Positions 8,178 to 19,757 of a stretch of DNA of 64,000 nt are shown in pieces. The notes beneath the pieces were generated by a model. It saw only the letters and a program-made list of their open reading frames with translations, had not been told where the DNA came from and ran no database searches. The stretch is taken from NCBI RefSeq assembly GCF_900090315.1, contig NZ_FMHZ01000002.1, positions 3,512,501 to 3,576,500 of the forward strand, in the 5' to 3' direction. The DNA is from Micromonospora citrea (lineage in GTDB: Bacteria; Actinomycetota; Actinomycetes; Mycobacteriales; Micromonosporaceae). The translations under genes were made by a program, and so were the position numbers. How positions within the stretch are numbered: the stretch's first letter is position 1; every line of letters starts with the position of its first letter.

Positions 8178-8229
8178 TGTGGATAACGGCTGTGGAAACC
8201 GGCCATACTGTGGATAACTCTGTGGATCG
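8178..8229 (-). promoter_or_regulatory. DnaA-box cluster in the gyrB-gyrA spacer
   Basis: Two perfect boxes TGTGGATAA (8178-8186 and 8209-8217) plus two degenerate ones TGTGGAAAC (8191-8199) and TGTGGATCG (8221-8229), all in one orientation within 52 bp. The density is far above chance for this base composition. It could let DnaA regulate gyrA or be a minor DnaA sink. Confidence 0.65.
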
Positions 8230-8269
8230 CCAGGCCGGCCGGTGGATGACCGGTCGGCCCGCCGGCCCG

Positions 8270-10723
<2,454 letters not shown>

Positions 10724-11278
10724 ATGGGGCTGGACAACGTCGCGGTGCAGTGGCCGCGGACCGGCCGCTTCTACGACCCGGTCGCGCCGGCCGAGTTCGT
10801 CGACTTCGGCGACATCGTCGACATGCCGCGCATCTCCGCGCCGACGGCGGCGCTCGCCGAGCTGATCGCCAAGACCGGCACCGTCCGGGCGACCGCGTAC
10901 ACCGAACTGGTGGACCTGCTGCTCGGGCTCGAAGGTGTGCTCTACGCCACGGACGCCGCCGCCGAGGACGAGGACCCGGTGATCGACCCGGACGGGTGCG
11001 CGTGGATCGCCGGCGGCATCGAGCGGTTCGTGGCCGGCCACCGCCCGCACGGCGAGGCCGTGACGTTCGACTCGGTCAGCCAGGTGCTGCGGTCGCTGCT
11101 CGCCGACGGACGGCTGGCCGAGCAGCAGCTGCGCTGGCTCGACAGCCGGCTGGACGCGCTGCGCGACGAGAGCGGTGCGCCGCCGCAGTGGAGCTTCACC
11201 TGCGCCGAACTGAGCGTGCTGGCCGCCTTCTACCGGCGCTGCGCCGACCGCGGCTTCGCCGTCTACGCCGACGCCTGA
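10724..11278 (+). CDS. conserved hypothetical protein
   Basis: 184 residues, soluble, acidic and largely helical. Features are an N-terminal VAVQWPRTGRFYDPVAPAEF segment and a helical C terminus with FTCAELSVLAAFYRRCADRG. No membrane segment, Walker motif or metal cluster is visible. Codon use matches the core genes and GAAGAGGTGACACC precedes the ATG (ribosome site GAGGTG). I do not recognise a domain. Its last codons and stop form the first unit of a 20-bp tandem repeat (11271-11350). Confidence 0.75.
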   Translation: MGLDNVAVQWPRTGRFYDPVAPAEFVDFGDIVDMPRISAPTAALAELIAKTGTVRATAYTELVDLLLGLEGVLYATDAAAEDEDPVIDPDGCAWIAGGIERFVAGHRPHGEAVTFDSVSQVLRSLLADGRLAEQQLRWLDSRLDALRDESGAPPQWSFTCAELSVLAAFYRRCADRGFAVYADA

Positions 11279-11350
11279 CCCGGCCCGTCAACGCCTGACC
11301 CGGCACGCCGACGCCTCACCCGGCACGCCGACGCCTGACCCGGCACGCCG
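11271..11350. repeat. four tandem copies of a 20-bp repeat across a stop codon
   Basis: Exact 20-bp period with unit ACGCCTGACCCGGCACGCCG at 11271, 11291, 11311 and 11331. Copy 1 differs at three to four positions near its end and copy 3 by one base. The upstream gene's TGA (11276-11278) is inside unit 1, so repeat expansion began at the end of the coding region. Confidence 0.9.
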
Positions 11351-11580
11351 GCCGGGCCGCGCTCGACCGCCTAGCTGCGCGACTCGGCCGGGCCGCGCTC
11401 GTCGACCCGGCCCGGCACGTCGGCCGCGCCGCGCCCGTCGTCCCCGCCGGCTGCCGGCTCGGCCGCCGGGCCGCGCTCGGCGGCCGGGCCCCGCTCGGCG
11501 GCCGAGGCCGTTGGGCCCCGCTCGACGGCCGGGGCCGCTGGGCCGCGCTCGACGGCCGGGGCGGCCGGGACGGCTGGGGC
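11349..11580. repeat. GC-rich degenerate repeat field
   Basis: The 17-bp motif CGGCCGGGCCGCGCTCG occurs at 11349-11365 and 11385-11401, on both sides of the MarR stop codon. Close variants recur to about 11570, where they encode the VERGPAA tail. It adjoins the 20-bp tandem array at 11271-11350. Confidence 0.6.
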
Positions 11581-12033
11581 GGCGGCGTCGGCGCGGTTGG
11601 CCGCCGCGATGACCCGGGTGAGCACGGTGTGCAGGTGCCGCAGTTCCTCGATGGGCATGCCGAGCCGCTCGACGATCGCGGGCGGGATCTGCTCGGCGCG
11701 CGCCCGGAGGGCCTGGCCCGCCGCGGTCAGCGTCACCGCCAGGCTCCGTTCGTCGGCGGGGTCCCGCTCCCGGCGGACGTAGCCGTTCGCCTCCAGGCGC
11801 TTGAGCAGGGGCGACAGCGTGCCCGGGTCGAGCTGCAGCAGGCGGCTCAGCTCACGCCCGGACAGGGGGGCGTGCTGCCAGAGCGCGAGCATCACCAGGT
11901 ATTGCGGGTGGGTCAGCCCCATCGGCTCCAGCAGCGGCCGGTAGACGCCGACGACCCCGCGCGCGGCGACGGAGAGCGCGAAGCACACCTGCTGCTCCAG
12001 GGCCAGGGGATCCCCCTCGAACTGGTCGGACAC
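11371..12033 (-). CDS. MarR-family regulator, OhrR-like
   Basis: 220 residues from GTG 12033 with AGAGGAGG upstream. It has the winged-helix MarR core: LSGRELSRLLQLDPGTLSPL recognition region, then RRERDPADERSLAV wing. The N-terminal LEQQVCFALSVAAR holds a single cysteine placed like the peroxide-sensing Cys of OhrR, and GLTHPQYLVMLALWQ matches the OhrR signature. So an organic-hydroperoxide or redox-responsive repressor is likely. The last 70 residues are unusual: a repetitive tail of (A)VERGPAA units encoded by GC-rich tandem DNA. It is divergent from the gene at 12116, with a shared operator-like dyad between. Confidence 0.85.
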   Translation of the reverse strand: MSDQFEGDPLALEQQVCFALSVAARGVVGVYRPLLEPMGLTHPQYLVMLALWQHAPLSGRELSRLLQLDPGTLSPLLKRLEANGYVRRERDPADERSLAVTLTAAGQALRARAEQIPPAIVERLGMPIEELRHLHTVLTRVIAAANRADAAAPAVPAAPAVERGPAAPAVERGPTASAAERGPAAERGPAAEPAAGGDDGRGAADVPGRVDERGPAESRS

Positions 12034-12063
12034 GGCGGCTCCCTCCTCTCGTCGTTGCGATGG

Positions 12064-12093
12064 TAACAATCATTGGTGTACTAATGCTTTGTA
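12064..12093. promoter_or_regulatory. 30-bp operator-like dyad between divergent genes
   Basis: The left arm TAACAATCATTGGTG (12064-12078) is the imperfect inverted complement of TACTAATGCTTTGTA (12079-12093). It is an AT-rich island in very GC-rich DNA, halfway between the MarR/OhrR-like regulator and the 12116 gene. OhrR-family operators are AT-rich dyads with TACAA/TTGTA ends, so autoregulation is a good inference. Confidence 0.6.
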
Positions 12094-12115
12094 CGCCAAC
12101 GAAAGAGGTCGGGCG

Positions 12116-12343
12116 ATGGGCGAGGAGAAGCCGACACCGAGGGCCCCCGGCGAGGGCGGCCGCTTCATGTCCTGGGCCTTCCGCCACCTGGCGGGCCCGC
12201 CCGAGGTGCAGGGCGCGGTGCAGGGCGGCTCGAACCGCGCCCGGGAGGCGTGGAAGCAGGACCTGGAGCGGCGCAAGCAGTGGAGCCGCGAGCAGCGGGA
12301 ACGCAAGCGCGCCGAGCGGGAGGCCCGGCGCGGCGGCAGCTGA
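12116..12343 (+). CDS. small basic hypothetical protein
   Basis: 75 residues starting MGEEKPTPRAPGEGGRF, with an AGAGGT ribosome site about 8 nt before the ATG. The second half is a strongly charged Arg/Glu helix (WKQDLERRKQWSREQRERKR) that could form a coiled coil or bind nucleic acid. No family is recognised. It is divergent from the OhrR-like gene and shares its operator, so it may be a target of that regulator. It ends 3 nt from the 3' end of the convergent dciA gene. Confidence 0.6.
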   Translation: MGEEKPTPRAPGEGGRFMSWAFRHLAGPPEVQGAVQGGSNRAREAWKQDLERRKQWSREQRERKRAEREARRGGS

Positions 12344-12346
12344 CCG

Positions 12347-13012
12347 TCAGCCGTAGGTGTCGCGGGGGCCGCGGCCGCGTACCCGGCGGGGCCCTTTCGA
12401 CCAGGACGGCGCGGCGGGGCCGTGGATGTGCAGCTTGCGCACCACGTTGTGGCCGACCTCGCTGGCGATCTGCTTCAGCAGCGAGCTGGCCAGCAGCCGC
12501 AGCTGGGTGGCCCAGGCGGTCGACCGTGCCTCCACGGTCAACTCGCCGTCCTCCAGCTTCACCGGCCTGCTGTGCTGGGCCACCTCCGGGCCCACCACCC
12601 GCTCCCAGGCGCCGAACACCGTCGCCTCAGCCGCCGGCTGCTGCCAGCCCCGCGCCTTCACCAACCGGTTGAGCACCGCGCCGAGGGGCTGCGGGTCGCG
12701 CGGGTCGGGCCCCGGGCCGGAGTAGCCGCGCAGCCGCCGCGGCGAGTCGCCGTCGCCGCCCGGGCCCCCGCCGGGGGTACGCCGACGCGTGCGCGCCGCC
12801 GCCTCCCGGCGTGCCCGGGCCGCGTCGAGCACCGCCCGGGCCAGCTCCGGCCCGCTGGCCCCGCCCGTCGCCTCGCCGCCGCCCGGGGCGCCGGAACCAG
12901 CCGCCGCCGCGCCACCCCTTCCGCCCGGTGCACCAGGACCGGCCGTCGCGCCGTCGCCGGCCGGTCCGCCGCGTCTCGGGCCCAGGCGGGCGGGTGGCAG
13001 CTCATCCGACAC
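12347..13012 (-). CDS. dciA: DUF721/DciA-family protein
   Basis: 221 residues. The first 90 are a Gly/Ala/Pro-rich disordered segment. The conserved DUF721 domain follows: [40 protein letters not shown], and [20 protein letters not shown]. DciA proteins load or recruit the DnaB helicase in bacteria that lack DnaC/DnaI (family knowledge), fitting the window's dnaA, dnaN and dnaB. It overlaps the end of recF by 11 bp, so translational coupling is likely. A Lys/Arg-rich tail follows the domain. Confidence 0.88.
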   Translation of the reverse strand: MSDELPPARLGPRRGGPAGDGATAGPGAPGGRGGAAAAGSGAPGGGEATGGASGPELARAVLDAARARREAAARTRRRTPGGGPGGDGDSPRRLRGYSGPGPDPRDPQPLGAVLNRLVKARGWQQPAAEATVFGAWERVVGPEVAQHSRPVKLEDGELTVEARSTAWATQLRLLASSLLKQIASEVGHNVVRKLHIHGPAAPSWSKGPRRVRGRGPRDTYG

Positions 13013-14135
13013 GCCGCACCGTCCCCTCGCCCACGGCGTACCGGACGCCGCGCAGGGACGCCGGCACGTCGTCGTCGACCGCGCAGGTCACCAGCAGCTG
13101 GCTCGCCCCGCCGACCAGCTCCGCCAGACGCTCCCGCCGTCCGGCGTCCAGCTCGGCGAAGACGTCGTCCAGCACCAGCACCGGCTCGATGCCGTCGGAA
13201 CGGAGCAGGTCGTACCCGGCCAGCCGCAGCGCGAGCGCGTAGGACCAGGACTCCCCGTGGCTGGCGTACCCCTTGGCGGGCAGCGGGCCCAGCGTCAGCG
13301 CCAGCTCGTCGCGGTGCGGGCCGACCAGCGTGGTGCCCCGCTCGACCTCGGCGGAGCGGGACTCGGCGAGCGCGGCGGTCAGCGCCGCCGCGAGCGTCTC
13401 CCGGTCGGTGGTCGGCTCCGCCAGCTCCACCGAGGGCCGGTACGCGATCCCGGCCGCCCCCTGGCCCGCCGCCACCGCGTCGTACGCCTTGCCGACGTGC
13501 GGGGCCAGCGCGGCGACCAGCTCCAGCCGGCCGGCGAGCAGCTCCGCCCCGTGCCGGGCCAGGTGGGTGTCCCAGACCGCCAGGGTCGACAGGTCCCCGC
13601 CCCGCGACCCGCCCGTCTTGCGGGCCAGGTAGGCCGTGCGCAGCAGGGCGTTGCGCTGCTTGACCACCCGCTCGTAGTCGGCGCGCACGCCGGCGTAGCG
13701 GGGCTGGCGGCTGACCAGCAGGTCGTCGAGGTAGCGGCGGCGCTCCGCCGGATCGCCCCGGACGAGCTCCAGGTCCTCCGGGGCGAACAGCACCAGGCGC
13801 AGCGCGCCGAGCACGTCCCGCGCCCGCCGGGCCGGTGATCGACCGAGCCGGGCCCGGTTGGCCTTGCCCGGAACGATCTCCAGCTCGACCAGCAGCTCGC
13901 GTCCCTCGTGCACCACGGCGCAGCGGATCACCGCCGAGGCGGCGCCCATCCGGACGAGGGGGGCGTCCGTGGCGACCCGGTGCGAATCCAGGGTCGCCAC
14001 GTAGCCCAGCGCCTCGACCAGGTTGGTCTTGCCGACGCCGTTGGCGCCGATCAGGACGTTCGCCCCCGGCTCCAGGTCCACGCCGACCCGCTCGTACGAG
14101 CGGAAGTCGACCAGTTCGAGCCGGCGGACGTACAC
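13002..14135 (-). CDS. recF: DNA replication and repair protein RecF
   Basis: 377 residues, usual length. This SMC-like ATPase binds gapped DNA and helps load RecA with RecO and RecR. The N-terminal [20 protein letters not shown] is typical. Walker A is [20 protein letters not shown]. The ABC-type signature lies in the [17 protein letters not shown] stretch and Walker B in [20 protein letters not shown]. It is in the leftward dnaN-gnd-recF-dciA unit, 16 bp after gnd. Confidence 0.96.
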   Translation of the reverse strand: MYVRRLELVDFRSYERVGVDLEPGANVLIGANGVGKTNLVEALGYVATLDSHRVATDAPLVRMGAASAVIRCAVVHEGRELLVELEIVPGKANRARLGRSPARRARDVLGALRLVLFAPEDLELVRGDPAERRRYLDDLLVSRQPRYAGVRADYERVVKQRNALLRTAYLARKTGGSRGGDLSTLAVWDTHLARHGAELLAGRLELVAALAPHVGKAYDAVAAGQGAAGIAYRPSVELAEPTTDRETLAAALTAALAESRSAEVERGTTLVGPHRDELALTLGPLPAKGYASHGESWSYALALRLAGYDLLRSDGIEPVLVLDDVFAELDAGRRERLAELVGGASQLLVTCAVDDDVPASLRGVRYAVGEGTVRRVG

Positions 14136-14151
14136 AGGTGCGTGGTTCCGG

Positions 14152-15024
14152 TCAGCGCTTGCGGACGGCGTGCCCGCCGAACTGCTGGCGCAGCGCGGCG
14201 ACGGCCTTCATGGCGGGCGAGTCGTCCTGGCGGGAGGCGAACCGGGCGAAGAGCGAGGCGGTGATGACGTTCAGCGGCACGGCCAGCCGGACCGCCTCGT
14301 CGACCGTCCAGCGGCCCTCGCCGGTGTCCTCCGTGTAGCCGCTCAGCTCGGCCAGCTCCGGGTCCTCGTCGAGGGCCCGGTCGAGCAGGTCGAGCAGCCA
14401 CGAGCGGACCACGGTGCCCTCGCGCCAGGACTTGAAGACCCCCGGCACGTTGGTGACCAGCTCCGACTTCGCCAGCAGCTCGTAGCCCTCGGCGTAGGCG
14501 TGCATCAGGCCGTACTCGATGCCGTTGTGCACCATCTTGGCGTAGTGCCCGGCGCCGACCGGCCCGGCGTGCACGAAGCCGAACTCGCCCTCCGGCTTCA
14601 GCGACTCGAAGATCGGCATGAGCCGGTCGACGTGCTCCCGGGCGCCGCCGACCATCAGCGCGTAGCCGTTCTGGCGGCCCCAGACGCCGCCGGAGACGCC
14701 GACGTCGAGGTAGCCGATGCCCTGCTCGTTGAGCCGCTCGGCGCGCGGGGCGTCGTCGCTGAACCGCGAGTTGCCACCGTCGATGACGATGTCGCCCTCG
14801 CCGAGGACGCCGGCCAGTTCGTCGATGGTCGCGTCGGTGACGCCGGCGGGAACCATGACCCAGACCGCGCGCGGCGACTCCAGCTTCTCCGCCAGTTCCG
14901 CCAGGCTCGCGACGTCGCTCAGCTCCGCGTTGTGGTCGAAGCCGACCACCTCGTGCCCGGCGGCGCGCAACCGCTCGCGCATGTTGCCGCCCATCCGGCC
15001 GAGCCCTACCAGGCCGAGCTGCAT
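14152..15024 (-). CDS. gnd: 6-phosphogluconate dehydrogenase, short (YqeC-like) type
   Basis: 290 residues, the short single-domain-repeat form rather than the 470-residue enzyme. It oxidatively decarboxylates 6-phosphogluconate to ribulose 5-phosphate. The N-terminal Rossmann motif is [12 protein letters not shown]. The substrate loop is [19 protein letters not shown], and the catalytic lysine lies in [20 protein letters not shown]. Short forms are often NAD-preferring, but this is not shown here. Its position between dnaN and recF is a standard actinobacterial arrangement. Confidence 0.93.
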   Translation of the reverse strand: MQLGLVGLGRMGGNMRERLRAAGHEVVGFDHNAELSDVASLAELAEKLESPRAVWVMVPAGVTDATIDELAGVLGEGDIVIDGGNSRFSDDAPRAERLNEQGIGYLDVGVSGGVWGRQNGYALMVGGAREHVDRLMPIFESLKPEGEFGFVHAGPVGAGHYAKMVHNGIEYGLMHAYAEGYELLAKSELVTNVPGVFKSWREGTVVRSWLLDLLDRALDEDPELAELSGYTEDTGEGRWTVDEAVRLAVPLNVITASLFARFASRQDDSPAMKAVAALRQQFGGHAVRKR

Positions 15025-15065
15025 GTGTTCCTACCTCCGTGCGTCGGGGTCTTCGTCGGGCGCGA

Positions 15066-16199
15066 TCAGCGGGAGACGCGGATCGGCATGATGAGGTAGC
15101 GGTACCCGGGGATGACCTCGCCATCCTCGCCGGCGGGCGAAATCACCGCGGGCTTGAAGGCGTCGACGAACGACAGCACGGCGAACTGGGCCCCCAGGTT
15201 GGCGAGGCCGTCGATCAGGTACTGCGGGTTGAAGCCGATGGTCAGCGGGTCGCCGGTGAAGGTGGCCTCCATCGCCTCGCTGGCCCGCGCCTCCTCGGTG
15301 CCGCCCGCCTCGACGACCAGGCCGTCGGCGCTGAAGCTGAGCAGCACCGGGGTGGTCCGCTCGGCGACCAGCGCGACCCGCTTGACGACCTCGATCAGCG
15401 TGCTGACGGGCACCCGGGCCTCGGCGTTGTGGCTGGCCGGGAAGAGCGAGCGCACCGGCGGGTAGTTCGCGCCGTCGAGCAGCCGGCTGGTGGTGCGCCG
15501 GGTGCCTCCGGCGAAGCCGATCATCCCCTCGCCGGCCGCGCCCTGCGAGAGCGCCATGGTGACGTGGCCGCCGAGCGGGCCGAGGGCCTTGGCGGTGTCG
15601 TTCAGGGTCCGGGCGGGCACGAGGGCGTTGAGGCTCACCTCGGGGTCGTCCGGGTTCCACTCCATCTCGCGCAGCGCCAGCCGGTAGCGGTCGGTGGCGA
15701 GCATGGCCAGCGTGTTGCCGGAGAGCTCGATGCGTACGCCGGTCATCATCGGCAGCGTCTCGTCGCGGCCGGCGGCGACGGCGACCTGGGCGACCGCGGC
15801 GGCGAAGGCGGCCGCGTCGACGGTGCCGGTGCTCTCGGGCATCTCCGGCAGGGACGGGTAGTCCTCGACCGGCATGGTGGGCAGGGTGAACCGGGCACTG
15901 CCGCAGACCAGTTCGAGGTGCGCCCCGACGGCGGCGATGTCCACCGGCTTGGCGGGCAGCGCCTTGGTGATCTCGGCAAGCAGCCGGCCGGAGACCAGGG
16001 CCGCGCCGTCCGCGTCGCCCTGCACCTCGACGGTCACCTGGCTGGAGACCTCGTAGTCGAAGCCGGAGACCTGCAGGTTGCCGTCGGTGACGCGCAGCAT
16101 CACGCCGGCGAGCACCGGTACGGACGGCCGGTTGGGCAGGCTCTTCGCGGTCCAGGCCACGGCCTCGGCGAGCGCGTCACGCTCCACTCGGAACTTCAT
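15066..16199 (-). CDS. dnaN: DNA polymerase III beta sliding clamp
   Basis: 377 residues from ATG 16199, with GGAGG upstream; upstream in-frame codons are Arg/Gly-rich and are rejected as start region. The dimeric clamp tethers Pol III to DNA. Three repeated clamp domains are visible, beginning MKFRVERDALAEAVAWTAKS, with the typical internal LATDRYRLALREMEW and C-terminal VIPGYRYLIMPIRVSR. It is the first gene of the leftward unit on the far side of oriC from dnaA. Confidence 0.97.
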   Translation of the reverse strand: MKFRVERDALAEAVAWTAKSLPNRPSVPVLAGVMLRVTDGNLQVSGFDYEVSSQVTVEVQGDADGAALVSGRLLAEITKALPAKPVDIAAVGAHLELVCGSARFTLPTMPVEDYPSLPEMPESTGTVDAAAFAAAVAQVAVAAGRDETLPMMTGVRIELSGNTLAMLATDRYRLALREMEWNPDDPEVSLNALVPARTLNDTAKALGPLGGHVTMALSQGAAGEGMIGFAGGTRRTTSRLLDGANYPPVRSLFPASHNAEARVPVSTLIEVVKRVALVAERTTPVLLSFSADGLVVEAGGTEEARASEAMEATFTGDPLTIGFNPQYLIDGLANLGAQFAVLSFVDAFKPAVISPAGEDGEVIPGYRYLIMPIRVSR

Positions 16200-16417
16200 C
16201 AATGCCTCCGCGTCGACGTCAGCGACAACTCTCTCATGCCGACCGCTGCCTACCGACCCGCCTGTCCGTGCGGGTACCCATCGCACCTTAGGGCGCGAGG
16301 GCATCGGCTGTGCGCCCGACCCCGTGGACTCCCGGTGCTGCCGGAGCCCGCCCACGGCGGATCCGGCCGATCCACAGGAAGTCCAACGGTGGTGATTGGT
16401 TTTTGTTGTCTTAGAAG

Positions 16418-16908
16418 AGATGACTCGTCATCTTCATCGCACCTGTGCAAACTGTGGAGAACCGACGTCTGCGCAGGTCAGACACGTTATCCACCGGTGG
16501 TTTGGCTGTGGAGAACCAGGGGTACAACCCGTGTCGCGATCCACAGGCACCCGCCGCCCCCAGGTTTTCCACCGTTGTCCACCGGTTGTCCACCGGTAAT
16601 CCCCAGACTTTCTCCCCAGTCCTGTGGACGAACGGAACCGCTCCGACGGGCGTCATCCCCAGAACCTTCAACAGCTCGCCCACAGGCCGACCGTCGTCGG
16701 TGGACAACGGTCGGGTTGTCCCCAGGCTTCCACAGCCTCGTCCCCAGGGTTTGTCCACAACCTGTGGGTAACCAGGGCGTGGACGGACGGTAGTTTTCCA
16801 CAGGCGGTGGACAACGAGATGTGGACAACGATCCGGGCGGTTGTCGGTCACGCCCCCGATGCTGTGGCCTACACCATGTCGAGGGTCAAGCCGACCGGCT
16901 GTGGAAAA
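16418..16908. other. oriC: chromosomal replication origin oriC
   Basis: The dnaA-dnaN spacer holds about 15 DnaA boxes in both orientations. Perfect forms are TTGTCCACA (16751-16759) and TGTGGACAA (16820-16828). Near matches begin at 16453, 16487, 16507, 16565, 16575, 16586, 16623, 16699, 16763, 16794, 16806 and 16900. An AT-richer stretch (about 16393-16440), with the perfect palindrome AGATGACTCGTCATCT at 16418-16433, lies at the dnaN side and is the best candidate unwinding element. Confidence 0.92.
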
Positions 16909-16909
16909 G

Positions 16910-16947
16910 CGGGAACGCCCGGCCGCCGATCCGGCCGGGCGTTCCCG
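16910..16947 (-). terminator. intrinsic terminator of dnaA
   Basis: The 16-bp perfect stem CGGGAACGCCCGGCCG/CGGCCGGGCGTTCCCG has a 6-nt loop and is followed on the minus strand by CTTTTCC. It lies about 95 nt past the dnaA stop and insulates oriC from dnaA transcription. Confidence 0.8.
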
Positions 16948-17042
16948 TCGCCCTCGTCGGCCCGCCTCCACCGGCGGGCGTACGCGACCACGACTTCGGT
17001 CCGGCGCGCGCCCCGAGGCAGCGCCCGACCGAGTTCCGTCGC

Positions 17043-18950
17043 TCAGGTGTTCTGCTTGATCCGGTTCGTCAGCTCGGCGATCTGGTTGTACAGCGAGCGG
17101 CGCTCGGCCATCTGCTGGCGGATCTTGCGGTCGGCGTGCATGACCGTGGTGTGGTCCCGCCCGCCGAACGCCTGCCCGATCCGGGGCAGCGACAGGTCGG
17201 TCAGCTCCCGGCACAGGTACATGGCCACCTGGCGGGCGTTCACCAGCACCCGGGAGCGGGAGTGCCCGCGCAGGTCCTCCAGGCTGACGCCGAAGTAGTC
17301 GGCGGTGGAGACCATGATCTGGTCGGCGGTGATCTCCGGGCCGGCGCCGTCGGGGATGAAGTCCCGCAGCACCTCCTCGGCCAGCGACAGCTCGACCGTC
17401 GACCGGGTCAGGCTGGCGAACGCCGTCACCCGGATCAGCGCGCCCTCCAGCTCCCGGATCGAGTTCGACACCCGCGAGGCGATGAACTCCAGCACGTCCG
17501 GCGGGGCGTAGAGGCGCTCCTGCGCGGCCTTCTTCTGCAGGATCGCGATGCGGGTCTCCAGGTCCGGCGGCTGGATGTCGGCGAGCAGCCCCCACTCGAA
17601 CCGGGTACGCAGCCGGTCCTCCAGCGTCGCGAGCTGCTTCGGCGACCGGTCGGAGGTGATCACGATCTGCTTGTTCGCGTTGTGCAGGGTGTTGAAGGTG
17701 TGGAAGAACTCCTCCTGCGTGCGCTCGCGGGTCTCCAGGAACTGGATGTCGTCGATCAGCAGGATGTCGACGTCGCGGTAGCGCCGCTGGAACGCGCTGG
17801 TCTTGTCGTCCCGGAGCGAGTTGATGAAGTCGTTGGTGAACTCCTCGGTCGAGACGTACCGGACCGAGCGGGCGTTGCCCAGCGTCGTGGCGTAGTGCCC
17901 GATGGCGTGCAGCAGGTGCGTCTTGCCCAGCCCGGAGCTGCCGTAGATGAACAGCGGGTTGTACGCCTTCGCCGGCGACTCGGCCACCGCGACGCTCGCC
18001 GCGTGGGCGAAACGGTTGGACGAGCCGATGACGAACGTCTCGAACATGTACTTCGGGTTGAGCCGATTGCCGCCGCTTTCGGCGCCGCCCGGCAGCCGCC
18101 GGTCGTCCCGGCCGCCGGGCCGGTGATCCATGCCACCCCGACCCGGCCCGCTGTCGGTGCCGGTGTCCCGGGGCAGCGCCCGGATCACGTGCTGGTCACG
18201 CGGGGAGACGGCGTCCTCGCGGTAGCGCGGATCGAAGCCGCGGGTGTCGGCGGCCGGCGGGTCCAGCCGGGCGGCCCGGTCGTCGAAGCCGCGCCGCTCG
18301 GGCGCGCGCCGGGGCGGCGCCGGCCGGTCGGGCCGTGGCGGCTCGGCGAAGGCCGTGCCGAACAGGGTCTCCTGCCCGTCCCGGTCGCCCGGGCCGGGGC
18401 GACGCCCCGGCCCGGGCGACCCGTCGGGCCGCCGCTCCGGGTGCGCCTGCTCGGGGATGAGCGGCGGCTGCCCGCCGTCGAGGGCCGCGCCGTCGAGGAG
18501 GCCCACCGCCGCGCCGTCGTACGCCACTGGCCCGTCGTCGAGGTCACGGGTCCCGTCGCCGAAGTCACGCGCTGCGCCGTCGAAGTCACGCGGTGGGCCG
18601 TCGAAGTCACGCGGCGCGCCGTCGTGGTCGGCGGGCCCTGGTTCCGGTTCGCTGCGGTAGACGGTGCCCGCCGGGCGGCCGGAGCCGTCGTCGGCCACGC
18701 GCACGGTCACCGCGACCTGGATCGGCCGGCCCAGCCGGCGGGTGAGCGCCTCGGTGATCGCCGGGCGGAGCCGGGACTCGATCACGTCCCGGGTGAAGGC
18801 GTCCGGAACGGAGAGCAGCGCGGTGTCCTCGACGATGGCCCGCAGCCGGGTCAGCCGGAGGTAGGCCCGCTGCTGCGCGGAGATGATCTCGTCGGCGAGC
18901 TCGTCGGTCGCCGCCGTCCACACCGCGGCAAGGTCGGTCGTGCCGGTCAC
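17043..18950 (-). CDS. dnaA: chromosomal replication initiator DnaA
   Basis: 635 residues from GTG 18950, with GGGGGTGG upstream. Domain I (about 1-95) begins [20 protein letters not shown]. Domain II is very long (about 95-300), disordered and contains repeated PRDFDG units. Domain III is the AAA+ core with Walker [14 protein letters not shown], Walker [12 protein letters not shown] and sensor residues. Domain IV ends with the box-binding [17 protein letters not shown] and [15 protein letters not shown]. It is divergent from rpmH and has DnaA boxes just upstream, indicating autoregulation. Confidence 0.97.
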   Translation of the reverse strand: MTGTTDLAAVWTAATDELADEIISAQQRAYLRLTRLRAIVEDTALLSVPDAFTRDVIESRLRPAITEALTRRLGRPIQVAVTVRVADDGSGRPAGTVYRSEPEPGPADHDGAPRDFDGPPRDFDGAARDFGDGTRDLDDGPVAYDGAAVGLLDGAALDGGQPPLIPEQAHPERRPDGSPGPGRRPGPGDRDGQETLFGTAFAEPPRPDRPAPPRRAPERRGFDDRAARLDPPAADTRGFDPRYREDAVSPRDQHVIRALPRDTGTDSGPGRGGMDHRPGGRDDRRLPGGAESGGNRLNPKYMFETFVIGSSNRFAHAASVAVAESPAKAYNPLFIYGSSGLGKTHLLHAIGHYATTLGNARSVRYVSTEEFTNDFINSLRDDKTSAFQRRYRDVDILLIDDIQFLETRERTQEEFFHTFNTLHNANKQIVITSDRSPKQLATLEDRLRTRFEWGLLADIQPPDLETRIAILQKKAAQERLYAPPDVLEFIASRVSNSIRELEGALIRVTAFASLTRSTVELSLAEEVLRDFIPDGAGPEITADQIMVSTADYFGVSLEDLRGHSRSRVLVNARQVAMYLCRELTDLSLPRIGQAFGGRDHTTVMHADRKIRQQMAERRSLYNQIAELTNRIKQNT

Positions 18951-19068
18951 CGTCGTGCCACCCCCTCGCCTCTGCTCCGCCGACGCCGCCGTACTTCTCC
19001 GGTCGGCCGTCCCGGGCCCGCCGCGCTGACGGGTGGAACGACACCACCCCGGACGACCCGACCGGTCC

Positions 19069-19088
19069 TCGTCCACAAGTTATCCACA
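19069..19088 (+). promoter_or_regulatory. DnaA boxes upstream of dnaA
   Basis: TCGTCCACA (19069-19077) and perfect TTATCCACA (19080-19088) are 11 bp apart, about 120-140 bp upstream of the dnaA start. The position suits the known autorepression of dnaA by DnaA in actinobacteria. Confidence 0.75.
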
Positions 19089-19369
19089 GCCTGTGTACGT
19101 ACCGATTGTGGCCGCCCGCCGGACGGGGGTCGGACCGCCCCCTGCCTGAACGGGCGCTGAAGCGGGGTTCACCGTGCCGAACGATTCACTACCTTGTCCG
19201 GTCTTGCCCGCCAGCGACGACCGGACCTTTCGACGCTGACCGCAATCGGGCACGGTAACAGCGTTGTCCGCACGCCATCAACCGCCGACGCGCGGCGGAT
19301 GATGGCGACATCAGCGAAAACCCCTCCCGGCGGCCGGCGGTGTGCCGGTGTCCGCCCTGCTGGGGGTGT

Positions 19370-19398
19370 TTGACGGTGGTTGCCGCCCTGCGTAGGGT
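19370..19398 (+). promoter_or_regulatory. rpmH promoter
   Basis: TTGACG (19370-19375), a 17-nt spacer and TAGGGT (19393-19398) precede rpmH by about 185 nt. It is a good vegetative-type promoter with the TAnnnT -10 common in actinobacteria. Confidence 0.6.
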
Positions 19399-19583
19399 GG
19401 AACGGCTGCTCTCTCGCCCTCTGCTAGGGTGATGGGTGCTTGCTGTCCGCGGTCGCTTCCCCGCATCGCCGAGGTCCCGCGTCGCCGGGCAGCACCGATC
19501 GGGGGCCACCGTCGAGGTGGCCTGGACCGCCACACGACCCCGGCGACCCCTTGCCCGGGGCGTACGAAAACGGAGAGCCTGAC

Positions 19584-19721
19584 GTGAGCAAGCGCACCTA
19601 CCAGCCGAACACCCGCCGGCGCGCGAAGACCCACGGCTTCCGGCTGCGCATGCGCACCCGTGCCGGCCGCGCCATCATCTCGACCCGTCGCTCCAAGGGC
19701 CGCGCCCGCCTGTCGGCCTGA
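19584..19721 (+). CDS. rpmH: 50S ribosomal protein L34
   Basis: 45 residues from GTG 19584 with an upstream GGAGAG. It begins [20 protein letters not shown], with [17 protein letters not shown] at the end, the full L34 signature. L34 is a small basic protein of the large subunit. It heads the rpmH-rnpA-yidD-yidC block, the classical arrangement beside oriC. Confidence 0.98.
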   Translation: MSKRTYQPNTRRRAKTHGFRLRMRTRAGRAIISTRRSKGRARLSA

Positions 19722-19757
19722 GGCCGACCGGGTCCGGTCCGGGGGACGTGGGCAGTC

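Larger units (their letters stand above)
18951..19583. other. dnaA / rpmH divergent promoter region
   Basis: 633 bp with no gene. It contains DnaA boxes at 19069-19088 near dnaA and a good rpmH promoter at 19370-19398. A second TAGGGT hexamer at 19425-19430 may be an alternative rpmH -10. Confidence 0.7.

Noticed and set aside
16821..19160. A 779-codon rightward frame opposite dnaA
   Set aside because: It covers oriC and dnaA antisense, with Arg/Pro/Gly-biased composition and no ribosome site. DnaA is certain on the other strand.
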